Positions 28,393 to 36,941 of a stretch of 64,000 nucleotides of DNA are shown in pieces. The stretch is from the NCBI RefSeq assembly GCF_042652345.1, contig NZ_JBHSJJ010000015.1:1-64000 (forward strand), read 5' to 3'. Origin of the DNA: Negadavirga shengliensis (lineage in GTDB: Bacteria > Bacteroidota > Bacteroidia > Cytophagales > Cyclobacteriaceae). Under the pieces are notes generated by a model. That model was not told where the DNA came from, ran no database searches, and was given only the letters and a program-made list of their open reading frames with translations. The stretch's first letter is position 1, and each line of letters starts with the position of its first letter. The position numbers were made by a program, and so were the translations under genes.

Positions 28393-29757
28393 TTAACTAT
28401 ATTGAATGAGTTCTATACCTTTTCTAACTATCTCCTGAACCGGATGTTTGGACACGTCCACGAATTCGCACAACGCCAGGTCTTCCTCCACTACTTCGTA
28501 GATCCCCAGCTCTTCCATTTCATCGTAATCCTCAGCCATGATGGCTTTCAGTAAATACACGGGATAAATGTCCATCGGCGTTACGCTTTCGAATATGCCG
28601 GTTTGTACAAAAGCCCGTTCTTCACCGCGGGTATTCGAATCCAGTACAAATTCCTTTTTGGGGAACAGGAAAGAAAAAAGGCCTAAAGCTTTATGATAAC
28701 TTAACTTGTCTGCCGTCGGCTTCATCCAGCCAAGAAATTCATAATAGTCCCCCTCCGGGATAATGGTGACCTGATGGTGGTAAAAACCTAAATAGCCGTC
28801 ACGGTTTATCTTTTCCCCCGTCAATACATTTCCGGAGATTACCCTGAAATGGTTCGATTGGGTGTTACCTGCCACAAAACTGTCTACACAGCATCCCAAA
28901 TAGGTTTGTACATAAACTGCTTTTTTGGCTTCAGACCCGGTGATGGCCACCACTTTGGACGCATCATATATGCCATCCACAAACAACTTGCCTATCTGCG
29001 CTACTCCATAGGGATTGAGTGTCCATACCAAATCACCTTTCCCTATCGGATCAATGTGGTGGATCTGTACACCGACATTTCCTGATGGATGTGGACCGGA
29101 AAATTTGTTTACCTGAACTCCCTGAACATTGGAGAATACTTCGGGGACGGTACCGTTGGCACTCAGACCAAGATGAACCTGACCACCGGTAAGTTTTCTG
29201 AGTATATTTATCCCTGCATGAAAATATTTTTCCTGCCCTTTTAATAAAAAGTCATAATCAGGTGCTAAGGGGTGGGTATCAAATCCGGAAATAAAAATAG
29301 ACTTGGGTTCATCCTCCGGATTGGCAATGACCCCATAAGGTCTCTGAATGATCTGTGGCCAGACACCCGAAGCCGTCATGTGATCCACGATTTTCTCTCT
29401 GCTGGCAGACTCGATCTCCGCGTCGGAAAATTTACCGAACTGTTCAAATTGAATCTCACTGTCTGCGAGAATTTTGATTTCGAGCAATTTTCTTTTTTCC
29501 CCCCGTTTGATTTCCACTATTTCCCCAGAGACGGGTGCTACAAACTGCACCTTTTCCATCTTCTTATCAAATAGTATCGGGGTACCGGCCTTTACCGTAT
29601 CACCTTCCTTGACCAGAACCTTTGGTCTTTGCATTCCGATGAAATCAGTTGGCTTGATGGCAAAGGTTTTGACAGGCTGAAAATCACCGATTTGCTTTCC
29701 GGCCTTTCCAACCAAACGAATATCAAACCCTTTTTTAAGCTTGACTAATTTTGACAT
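28393..29757 (-). CDS. nqrA: Na+-translocating NADH:quinone reductase subunit A
   Basis: The 454-residue cytoplasmic subunit starts MSKLVKLKKGFDIRLVGKAG and contains the RnfC-like N-terminal barrel region and the segments LGLSANGTVPEVF and VQTYLGCCVDSFV. NqrA binds quinone at the cytoplasmic side of the complex. It is the first gene of the operon, with a good -7 element 41 bases upstream. The frame is complete. Confidence 0.97.
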   Translation of the reverse strand: MSKLVKLKKGFDIRLVGKAGKQIGDFQPVKTFAIKPTDFIGMQRPKVLVKEGDTVKAGTPILFDKKMEKVQFVAPVSGEIVEIKRGEKRKLLEIKILADSEIQFEQFGKFSDAEIESASREKIVDHMTASGVWPQIIQRPYGVIANPEDEPKSIFISGFDTHPLAPDYDFLLKGQEKYFHAGINILRKLTGGQVHLGLSANGTVPEVFSNVQGVQVNKFSGPHPSGNVGVQIHHIDPIGKGDLVWTLNPYGVAQIGKLFVDGIYDASKVVAITGSEAKKAVYVQTYLGCCVDSFVAGNTQSNHFRVISGNVLTGEKINRDGYLGFYHHQVTIIPEGDYYEFLGWMKPTADKLSYHKALGLFSFLFPKKEFVLDSNTRGEERAFVQTGIFESVTPMDIYPVYLLKAIMAEDYDEMEELGIYEVVEEDLALCEFVDVSKHPVQEIVRKGIELIQYS

Positions 29758-29797
29758 ATTTAAATTTTGAAACTGTGTGATCCTTTGAAAAACGCCT

Positions 29798-29805
29798 CAA
29801 ATCTA
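29798..29805 (-). promoter_or_regulatory. Bacteroidota -7 element of the nqr operon
   Basis: On the minus strand this reads TAGATTTG, an exact match to TAnnTTTG, 41 bases before the nqrA ATG. A TTG occurs about 25 bases further upstream, which is longer than the usual 19-21, so the -33 element is uncertain. Confidence 0.55.
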
Positions 29806-29887
29806 ATAAATTACATTAGTTATAAGAAGACAATTCCCTGAATATTTACATACGGTGAACAAAGATCACGTGAATTTTTCATGGTCC

Positions 29888-30793
29888 TCATCCCACCGTA
29901 GTTTGTTTTATTTCGAGTGAAAGAATGTAGTCCCTCACTTGCTCCATCAACCACATGGGAGTGGACGTTGCGCCGCAAATACCTACCCGGTCATCGGCCT
30001 CAAACCAAGCTGAATCAATCTCCCTTTCATTCTCTATGAAATAACTTTTGGAATTCACCCCTTTACACACTTGGTACAGGGCTTTTCCGTTTGAGCTTTT
30101 CTTACCGGAAACAAAGATGATCACATCATTCTCCTCTGAGAACCTTTGTAGCTGCGGCTCCCTATTGGATACCTGCCGGCAGATGGAGTCATTGGCACTG
30201 AAGTCTACTTCGTTCAGCACGCCCCTTTTCTCCTTGATGCGCGCCTCAATTTTCTCCTTGAGGGAGTAAAACCCTTTGGTGCTTTTGGTCGTCTGGCTGA
30301 ACAATGTGACGGGTCTGGAAAAGTCAACCTGTTCCAAATCCTTATCCTCCATCACCACGATGGCCTTTTCCAAAGTCTGGCCGGTGAGGCCAATGACTTC
30401 TGCATGGCCCTTCTTCCCGTAAATGACAATCTGGCCATCCTGTTTCTCCATTTTGTCAAAAGCGGCTTTGACCCGGTGCTGCAGTTTCAGCACTACCGGG
30501 CAGGAAGCATCAATCAACTCTATATTGTTCTCTATGGCTGTCCTATAGGTTTCCGGCGGCTCTCCATGGGCCCTGATCAGCACCTTGCAGTCATGCAGCT
30601 GCGCAAGCTCATCCCGGCCGATCACTACCAATCCCTTATTGCTCAAACGCTCGACTTCCATGTCATTGTGTACAATATCCCCCAAACAGTAAAGCTTTCG
30701 GCTTTCCTTCATTTCATCCTCAGCCATCTGTATGGCATATTCCACGCCAAAGCAATATCCGGAGTTCTTATCAATTGTTACATCCATAGCCAT
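29888..30793 (-). CDS. ispH: 4-hydroxy-3-methylbut-2-enyl diphosphate reductase
   Basis: This protein of about 301 residues carries the three cysteines that hold the iron-sulfur cluster of IspH: SGYCFGV (Cys14), DASCPVV and NDSICRQ, plus the conserved RAHGEPPE loop. It catalyses the last step of the methylerythritol phosphate pathway, giving IPP and DMAPP. The ATG at 30793 shares one base with the cmk stop codon (TGATG), pointing to translational coupling; a TTG just upstream and an ATG at 30787 are less likely starts. The cmk-ispH pairing is common in Bacteroidota. Confidence 0.96.
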   Translation of the reverse strand: MAMDVTIDKNSGYCFGVEYAIQMAEDEMKESRKLYCLGDIVHNDMEVERLSNKGLVVIGRDELAQLHDCKVLIRAHGEPPETYRTAIENNIELIDASCPVVLKLQHRVKAAFDKMEKQDGQIVIYGKKGHAEVIGLTGQTLEKAIVVMEDKDLEQVDFSRPVTLFSQTTKSTKGFYSLKEKIEARIKEKRGVLNEVDFSANDSICRQVSNREPQLQRFSEENDVIIFVSGKKSSNGKALYQVCKGVNSKSYFIENEREIDSAWFEADDRVGICGATSTPMWLMEQVRDYILSLEIKQTTVG

Positions 30794-31470
30794 CAATTCA
30801 TTCTTTGCCTTGCCAATTCCAAAATCCTGGACACCTGCTCGTCAAATTGGAGGTAGCTTGTATCGAGTTCGACCGCGTCATCGGCTTTCTTCAAAGGGCT
30901 TTCTTTCCTGCCTGTATCCATCTTATCCCGGTGTTCCAGATTTTTCTTCACCTTTTCCAATTCTATCATCTCTCCCTTTTCCAGCAACTCCTTTTGTCTC
31001 CTGACAGCTCTTATATCCAAATCCGCTGTCATGAATACCTTCAGTTCGGCATTCGGAAATACCACAGTGCCAATATCCCTGCCATCCATCACCACTCCTT
31101 TATGTTTCCCCATTTTCTGCTGCTTTTCCACCATTGCTTTCCGTACCTCACCAATCTTACTGACCTCGCTTACCTGATCTGAAACCGCCATGCTTCTGAT
31201 CTCCTCCTCCACATTAAGTCCATTTAAAAACACCTGCTGAATGCCTTCCTGCTCATTATAGTGAAAAGAAACATCCATGCCAGAAAGTGACTTTTGAATC
31301 TGTTTGGGATTGGTAAGGTTGGTGAAGTTATTTAGAAAATGAAGCGTAGCAGCCCTGTACATCGCGCCTGAATCCAGGTAAGTGTAATCCAATGCCCTAG
31401 CAACTGCTTTGGCGGTTGTACTTTTTCCGCACCCGGAAAATCCGTCAATGGCGATAATGATTTTTTTCAT
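30793..31470 (-). CDS. cmk: Cytidylate kinase
   Basis: The 225-residue protein begins with a P-loop, IDGFSGCGKSTTAKAVA, and has the CMP-binding segments YLDSGAMYRAAT and GRDIGTVVFPNAELKVF. It phosphorylates CMP and dCMP using ATP. It is the first gene of the cmk-ispH transcript and has a likely promoter 42 bases upstream. Standard length. Confidence 0.97.
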   Translation of the reverse strand: MKKIIIAIDGFSGCGKSTTAKAVARALDYTYLDSGAMYRAATLHFLNNFTNLTNPKQIQKSLSGMDVSFHYNEQEGIQQVFLNGLNVEEEIRSMAVSDQVSEVSKIGEVRKAMVEKQQKMGKHKGVVMDGRDIGTVVFPNAELKVFMTADLDIRAVRRQKELLEKGEMIELEKVKKNLEHRDKMDTGRKESPLKKADDAVELDTSYLQFDEQVSRILELARQRMN

Positions 31471-31511
31471 TAAGGGAAAATGAGAATGGTACCTGCTTTC
31501 TTATTCAGGTG

Positions 31512-31519
31512 CAAATATA
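31512..31519 (-). promoter_or_regulatory. Bacteroidota -7 element for cmk-ispH
   Basis: On the minus strand this reads TATATTTG, an exact TAnnTTTG match, 42 bases before the cmk ATG, the same distance as in the nqr operon. No TTG lies at the ideal -33 position. A near-match on the + strand (TAGATTTA, 31521-31528) may serve the divergent ade gene. Confidence 0.5.
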
Positions 31520-31618
31520 GTAGATTTAAAATTATTAAGGGAATCAGCCCCAATTCAATTGGGGTTTTATTAAAGTCTGAAGAAAAAACTATTTTTGACT
31601 GTCAATCTTTTACGAAAA

Positions 31619-33250
31619 ATGGAACCTGAATTTAACATCCGGGGACAATTTGTCGACATAAAAAACCGGTCTGTTTATCCTGCTGAAGTCAGTGTGGCTG
31701 ATGGGCATATTAAAGCCATCGACAAAATCGATGACGCCCCCGAAAAGTTTATCCTCCCCGGATTCATCGATGCGCACGTCCATATCGAATCTTCCATGCT
31801 GGTCCCATCTGAATTCGCCAGACTCGCCGTAGTACATGGCACGGTGGCAGTCGTTTCGGATTCTCACGAAATCGCCAATGTATGTGGAATGGATGGGATC
31901 AATTACATGATTGAAAACAGCAAAAAAGTAAATTTCAAGTTTTATTTTGGTGCGCCTTCCTGCGTTCCGGCAACTGCTTTTGAAACCTCGGGAGCCACCA
32001 TCAATTCTAAGGATATTGATCAGCTGTTACAAAGGGATGAGATTCTATACCTCGCTGAAATGATGAACTGGCCGGGCGTAATCCATAATGAGGAAGAGGT
32101 CATGCGAAAAATCAACCTTGCCCGCAAACATGGAAAACCGATTGATGGCCACGCCCCCGGACTAAGAGGAGAGCAGGCAGCATTATATGCTGCGGCGGGA
32201 ATTTCCACTGACCATGAATGCTTTCAATATGAGGAGGCCATAGAAAAGCTTTCATTGGGGATGAAAATCATCATCCGGGAGGGAAGCGCTGCAAAAAACT
32301 TTGACGAATTGATTGACTTGATAGATCATCATGCCCGGAACCTGATGTTCTGTTCAGACGATAAACATCCCGACAGCCTGGCGGAAGGCCACATCAATCA
32401 GCTGGCGGCTAGAGCAATAGCTAAAGGAAAAGACCTGTTCGATGTGCTCCAGGTTGCCTGCATCAATCCCATCAACCATTATGGCTTGCAGGTCGGACAA
32501 TTGAGACCCGGGGATCCGGCAGACTTTATACTGGCCAACAATCTAGAGGATTTCAAAATAGAAAAAACCTATATCAATGGACAACTTCAGTCTGAATTTG
32601 GCGTAACCAAAATTCAGCACCAAACCCATCCTCTGATCAATAACTTTGATGCGACTCCCAAAACTAAAGAAGATTTCCTCATAAAGGCCCCCTCAAACCG
32701 CGCCTGGGTGATACACGCCCAGGATAGGCAATTGGTTACCAAGAGCCAGGTGCTGGAGATAAAAACCCAAAACGGATACGCCATTCCGGACCCGGAACGC
32801 GATATTCTGAAAATTGCCCTCATCAACCGGTATCACCACTGCCAACCTGCTGTGGCCTTTATCAAAAACTTCGGTTTAAAGGAAGGGGCGATTGCCTCGT
32901 CGGTGGCCCATGATTCCCATAACATCGTGGTAGTAGGTACAGATGATGAACTTATGGCAAAATCAGTAAATTTGATAATAGAACACAGAGGAGGACTATC
33001 CGTCGTAAATAGTTCTGCCTCAGAAATTGTGCCTCTCCCTGTCGGGGGATTGATGTCTGCTGGAGATGGCTATCAAATTGCCGCAGATTATACTAAATTG
33101 GATAAAATGGCCAAAGCGTTGGGAACCACCTTGCAATCTCCCTTCATGACCCTGAGTTTCATGGCCCTGCTTGTTATTCCTGAAATAAAACTAAGCGATA
33201 AAGGACTATTTAATGGGAATACGTTTGGGTTTTTAAACGTTTTTGTGTAA
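31619..33250 (+). CDS. ade: Adenine deaminase
   Basis: The 543-residue amidohydrolase has the metal-binding motif GFIDAHVHIESSML, then GHAPGLRG, STDHECFQYEEA and the catalytic region CSDDKHPDSL, ending with a conserved C-terminal domain. It deaminates adenine to hypoxanthine in purine salvage. The open frame reaches back to a TTG at 31595, but the ATG at 31619 fits the family N-terminus (EPEFNIRGQFVDI) better. It is divergent from cmk and is not in an operon with other purine genes; purK-purE lie far downstream. Confidence 0.93.
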   Translation: MEPEFNIRGQFVDIKNRSVYPAEVSVADGHIKAIDKIDDAPEKFILPGFIDAHVHIESSMLVPSEFARLAVVHGTVAVVSDSHEIANVCGMDGINYMIENSKKVNFKFYFGAPSCVPATAFETSGATINSKDIDQLLQRDEILYLAEMMNWPGVIHNEEEVMRKINLARKHGKPIDGHAPGLRGEQAALYAAAGISTDHECFQYEEAIEKLSLGMKIIIREGSAAKNFDELIDLIDHHARNLMFCSDDKHPDSLAEGHINQLAARAIAKGKDLFDVLQVACINPINHYGLQVGQLRPGDPADFILANNLEDFKIEKTYINGQLQSEFGVTKIQHQTHPLINNFDATPKTKEDFLIKAPSNRAWVIHAQDRQLVTKSQVLEIKTQNGYAIPDPERDILKIALINRYHHCQPAVAFIKNFGLKEGAIASSVAHDSHNIVVVGTDDELMAKSVNLIIEHRGGLSVVNSSASEIVPLPVGGLMSAGDGYQIAADYTKLDKMAKALGTTLQSPFMTLSFMALLVIPEIKLSDKGLFNGNTFGFLNVFV

Positions 33251-33291
33251 AAAACTTAAAAAATTGACGGCAATTATTTAACTTATGAACT

Positions 33292-34608
33292 GTGAATTTT
33301 TGGAGGGAATATAAAGATAGGTTTAATAAACTGTTTTTCTGGGAAGAAAGTCTCATTATGGAAAAACAGATTTTTAATACTACCGTCGTTATAATGTTGT
33401 TTTACGTCCTGATAATGGGATTTTTCAATGCCTTGATAGGTAACTACATCCTGGTGGGCATGATAGGTTTTACCTTTATTTGTCTTTTATATGTTTATAA
33501 ACTGCTCAGGGTCAATAACAATTATAAGCTTGCTTACTATTTGTTCGGCAGTTTGGCTTACCCGATCCTCATCTTCAATTTTTATTTCAACGATGGTAAT
33601 GCGGGACCCACCTTTTATATATTCTTCCTGGTCCACATGGTAATGCTCAGCATTTCCCCCATAAATAAATTCATATTCTGGAGTGTCCTGAATTTTATTT
33701 TTTTTGTGCTCCTGTTTTACGCAGGCAATTTTTTCCGGGAATATATCCCTCAAATGTACGGTAACCAGGAAATGATTTTTCTGGACCATAGTATAACCTA
33801 TCTGGGATCTTTGACAGGAGTGTCCCTGCTCATAGGAACCATCAAGCAATATTATGTCAGCCAAAAAAGGAAAGTCAGTGAGAAAGGAAGGGAACTGATA
33901 AAGGCAAACAGGGATCTAAACAGGGTGAATTCCCAAAAGGACAAAATCATCACCATTATTTCCCATGATCTTAAAAATCCGCTGCAATCCATTATGCAAA
34001 CCCTGGAACTCCTTAAGGAGAGTGACCTCAACCAAGCCGAAATCGAATATCTCCATGATGAACTGCTGAAGATTACCACGCGTACCTACCAAATGATGGA
34101 AAATATCCTGGATTGGTCTTCTTTTGAATTGAAAAACAAACAAGTGAAGATCCAGGAAACCGATCTCCGGGGCTTGTTTGAAAACACACTGGAAATACTC
34201 AAAGTGATCGCGAAACAAAAGGGCATCTCCCTTGAAATCATCTACTATCAAAACCCCATCGTGAGACTTGAAACAGACCGGCTTCTGCTTATTATCAGAA
34301 ACCTGATTCAAAATGCGATAAAATTTACCGAAAACGGAGGCAAGGTGGTTCTGGAAGTCTCCTCCAATGAAGATGAGATCATCATTTCCATTACTGACAA
34401 CGGCATCGGTATTCCGGAAGAACAGCTTAAGGACATCTTTCAGCTGAACATAAAATCAACCTTCGGCACCAATCATGAAAAAGGTACAGGAATGGGGCTG
34501 CATCTGTGCCACCAGAATGCCCAAAAACTCGGTGGCAGGATCAAAGCAAGCAGCTCGCCTGGAAAAGGCTCCAATTTTGAACTCAGAATTCCAAACGGGT
34601 TTGACTGA
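33292..34608 (+). CDS. Membrane sensor histidine kinase (orphan)
   Basis: This 438-residue kinase has about six membrane spans (about residues 25-180), a short coiled coil (about 185-215), a HisKA domain with phospho-acceptor His225 in ISHDLKNPLQ, and an HATPase domain with NAIKFTENGG, DNGIGIPEEQ and GTGMGLHLC. The frame opens with GTG at 33292; ATG at 33358 is an alternative, but the upstream residues look like a natural amphipathic lead. No response regulator is adjacent. The membrane domain has no extracellular sensor loop of note, so the signal may be within the membrane. It converges with the YpdA gene. Confidence 0.88.
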   Translation: MNFWREYKDRFNKLFFWEESLIMEKQIFNTTVVIMLFYVLIMGFFNALIGNYILVGMIGFTFICLLYVYKLLRVNNNYKLAYYLFGSLAYPILIFNFYFNDGNAGPTFYIFFLVHMVMLSISPINKFIFWSVLNFIFFVLLFYAGNFFREYIPQMYGNQEMIFLDHSITYLGSLTGVSLLIGTIKQYYVSQKRKVSEKGRELIKANRDLNRVNSQKDKIITIISHDLKNPLQSIMQTLELLKESDLNQAEIEYLHDELLKITTRTYQMMENILDWSSFELKNKQVKIQETDLRGLFENTLEILKVIAKQKGISLEIIYYQNPIVRLETDRLLLIIRNLIQNAIKFTENGGKVVLEVSSNEDEIIISITDNGIGIPEEQLKDIFQLNIKSTFGTNHEKGTGMGLHLCHQNAQKLGGRIKASSSPGKGSNFELRIPNGFD

Positions 34609-34629
34609 CCGGCGCCGGTCTATCCCATC

Positions 34630-35619
34630 TTATTTTTCGACTTTCTCAAAGCTTGATTTCTTCCTCACAATATCTTCTACGATAGACCTGGCGTGGACAA
34701 TGGTATTTTCAATAAAAAACTCCCGGGTATTCAAACCGCCGCATACCACCCCGGCTAGATACAATCCTGGTACGTTGGACTCCTGGCTGGCATCGTCAAA
34801 ACAGGGTTGTCTTTTTTCATCCAGGCTTAATTCCACCCCCAACTGATCCAATAAAGTGAAATTGGGCTTATACCCTGTCATGGCCAAAACAAAATCATTC
34901 TCCAAAGTAACCTCGCCGTCGGGCGTGTCCAGTATCACCTCCTTTTCTTTGATTTCCTTAATCGTAGAATTAAAATACCCTTTGATGGACCCTTCCTTTA
35001 TGCGGTTTTCGATATCCGGCAGCACCCAATATTTTACCGTCTGATCAATCTGTGGCTTCATGACCACCATCGTCACCTCGGCTCCCTTTCTCCAGGTTTC
35101 CAGTGCCACATCCACAGCCGAATTGCCTCCTCCCACTACAATGATTTTCTGACCGATATAAGGCCACGGTTCTTTATAATAATGGGTGACCTTGGGCAAG
35201 TGCTCGCCAGGAACATTCATTTCATTGGGAAGATCATAAAAGCCTGTAGCCAAAACCAGTTTTTCCGTCTCATAGCTTTCTTTGGAAGTCTTTACCACAA
35301 ATCCCCCTTCTGTCTTTTCCAAGTTCAAAACTTCTTCATACAGGTTGATTTTCAGCTGATAATGTTTGGCTATCCTTCTGTAATATTCCAGTGCCTCAGG
35401 ACGGGTAGGTTTATTGGCTATGGACATAAATGGAATACCTCCCATTTCAAGCTTCTCGGAAGTAGAGAAAAAAGTCATGTTGACCGGATAATTGTAAATG
35501 GAGTTGGTAAGCACCCCTTTTTCTATTATCAGGTAACTTAAATTGTGTTTCTTTGCTTCAATACCACAAGCTAGCCCTATGGGGCCGGCTCCTACAATCA
35601 ATACTTCCAGTTTTTTCAT
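34630..35619 (-). CDS. ypdA: YpdA-family FAD-dependent bacillithiol disulfide reductase (putative)
   Basis: The chosen start at 35619 gives 329 residues beginning KKLEVLIVGAGPIGLACG, an FAD-binding Rossmann motif; a longer frame from 35712 only adds residues before this motif. A second dinucleotide-binding motif, IIVVGGGNSAVDVALE, should bind NADPH. ATGFYDLPNEMNVPGE and the C-terminal GLYLAGVVCGG are typical of YpdA. In Firmicutes YpdA reduces bacillithiol disulfide; many Bacteroidota make bacillithiol. It lacks a thioredoxin-reductase CxxC pair. It is 23 bases downstream of the NRDE gene and probably co-transcribed. Confidence 0.85.
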   Translation of the reverse strand: MKKLEVLIVGAGPIGLACGIEAKKHNLSYLIIEKGVLTNSIYNYPVNMTFFSTSEKLEMGGIPFMSIANKPTRPEALEYYRRIAKHYQLKINLYEEVLNLEKTEGGFVVKTSKESYETEKLVLATGFYDLPNEMNVPGEHLPKVTHYYKEPWPYIGQKIIVVGGGNSAVDVALETWRKGAEVTMVVMKPQIDQTVKYWVLPDIENRIKEGSIKGYFNSTIKEIKEKEVILDTPDGEVTLENDFVLAMTGYKPNFTLLDQLGVELSLDEKRQPCFDDASQESNVPGLYLAGVVCGGLNTREFFIENTIVHARSIVEDIVRKKSSFEKVEK

Positions 35620-35642
35620 ATTTAGATAAACATGATTTTGAT

Positions 35643-36416
35643 CTATGAGTTCCTTGGGCATTGGTCTTTTACCGCAAAGGCAACCATACTTTCCTCCAAT
35701 TCGGGCACCCACTTCCTTTCTTTCATGATAACCTCCCCGTCATGCTTCCACAGGACCACAGTGGTATTGACCGTCCCATAATAATCATCCACATGGATAA
35801 ACTGTGAAGACACCGCTTTCTCCAAATGGAACGGCAATCCCGTTTCCGGCAATAGCGCATCAGGTGCCAAGGTTTTCGACTGCAGCAAGCCCAGGTAACT
35901 GTCCACATCCCGATGATTTTGTAATAAAAACCTACGGAAATCAGCTTTTGCGGATATAACTTTTGGCCAGGGTGTGTCTAAAAAAGAGTTGCTGATCGCA
36001 TGCAAGCCAGCCTCTACCGTATCAATCCCTTCTTTATAATTGGAAAACACGCACATCGTGTCCCTCTCGGCAACGATCAGGTTAAAGCCATTGTAAAGAT
36101 GTTTTTTCGATTCTATCTTCTGCAGGTATTCAATAGGGGAAAGGTCAGCATCAAGAAAGCCCCTGACCAACTCCCCCCTGCTGCGGGCGGTGTCCCTTTC
36201 ATTCTTATAATCCCTGAAATTCGTCAGTGCGGCAAATCTGCCACTGGGATGGAATCCCAACCAAGTCCCTCCTTCCTTTAGGTCTTTTCCCGCAAAAAAA
36301 CCTTCATCCCATTTGTGTAGGGGGGTAGAAGGCCGTTTATAATATTCATCCCTGTTGGCCACCAGCATCAATTTATAATCCGGATGGTCCATCCAATTAA
36401 AAACAATCAAACACAT
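35643..36416 (-). CDS. NRDE-family protein (TANGO2-like)
   Basis: The 257-residue protein begins with Met-Cys and contains the family signature VANRDEYYKRP near residue 20, followed by WLGFHPSGRFAALTNFRD. These mark the NRDE/DUF833 family, whose eukaryotic members are called TANGO2. The Cys at position 2 is conserved and would become N-terminal after methionine removal, as in Ntn hydrolases, though activity is unproven; roles in haem or lipid handling have been suggested for relatives. It precedes the YpdA gene on the same strand. Confidence 0.88.
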   Translation of the reverse strand: MCLIVFNWMDHPDYKLMLVANRDEYYKRPSTPLHKWDEGFFAGKDLKEGGTWLGFHPSGRFAALTNFRDYKNERDTARSRGELVRGFLDADLSPIEYLQKIESKKHLYNGFNLIVAERDTMCVFSNYKEGIDTVEAGLHAISNSFLDTPWPKVISAKADFRRFLLQNHRDVDSYLGLLQSKTLAPDALLPETGLPFHLEKAVSSQFIHVDDYYGTVNTTVVLWKHDGEVIMKERKWVPELEESMVAFAVKDQCPRNS

Positions 36417-36484
36417 ACCCGCAAAGTAATAAAGTCGAAAAAAAGAAAAACCATTTTCTCAAATATTTATTTAACATTTTTTAA

Positions 36485-36554
36485 TACGATAAAAATCGTA
36501 AATAATTTTGAATTACGATTTCAATCGTATAATTTTGATACGAACAAAATCGTA
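36485..36554 (+). promoter_or_regulatory. BlaI-type promoter with three matching operators
   Basis: Three dyads of identical design, TACGAT-N4-ATCGTA, occur at 36485-36500, 36514-36529 and 36539-36554 (the last with one mismatch). A Bacteroidota promoter is interleaved: TTG at 36508-36510 and TAATTTTG at 36530-36537, with 19 bases between. The middle dyad fills the spacer exactly, the first lies just upstream of -33 and the third covers the start of transcription. The repressor encoded at 36567 is the obvious ligand, giving autoregulation. Confidence 0.88.
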
Positions 36555-36566
36555 CTAAAAGAAAGC

Positions 36567-36941
36567 ATGAACTATAAACCTACCGCTTCTGAATTGGAAA
36601 TTCTGGCAATTTTATGGAATGAGGAGAAGGCCAGCGTAAGAGAAATCCATGAAAAACTGAGCGAAAATAAGGAAACCGGTTATACCACTACCCTCAAAAC
36701 TTTACAAAATATGTTCTCAAAGGGTTTGGTAAAAAGAAATGAGGATAAAAGAAGCCATGTTTATTATCCAGCCGTCTCACAGCAGGATACGCAGAAATCA
36801 CTGGTTAAAAATTTTATGTCTACCGCCTTCGGAGGCTCCGCCAAAAAGCTTGTGATGCAGGCCCTTGGACAGAGCAAGCCCTCAAAAGATGAAATCTCAG
36901 AAATAAGAAAATTCCTGGATCAACTTGAAAACAAACCCTGA
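36567..36941 (+). CDS. BlaI/MecI/CopY-family transcriptional repressor
   Basis: The ATG at 36567 gives 124 residues starting NYKPTASELEILAILW, the standard start of the penicillinase-repressor family; upstream in-frame codons lie within the operators and are not coding. The winged helix includes TGYTTTLKTLQNMFSKGLV, followed by a C-terminal dimerisation region. Such repressors are inactivated by cleavage by a partner M56 metallopeptidase. That partner follows with a one-base stop/start overlap. No beta-lactamase gene is nearby, so the regulon probably concerns envelope stress or another target. Confidence 0.93.
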   Translation: MNYKPTASELEILAILWNEEKASVREIHEKLSENKETGYTTTLKTLQNMFSKGLVKRNEDKRSHVYYPAVSQQDTQKSLVKNFMSTAFGGSAKKLVMQALGQSKPSKDEISEIRKFLDQLENKP

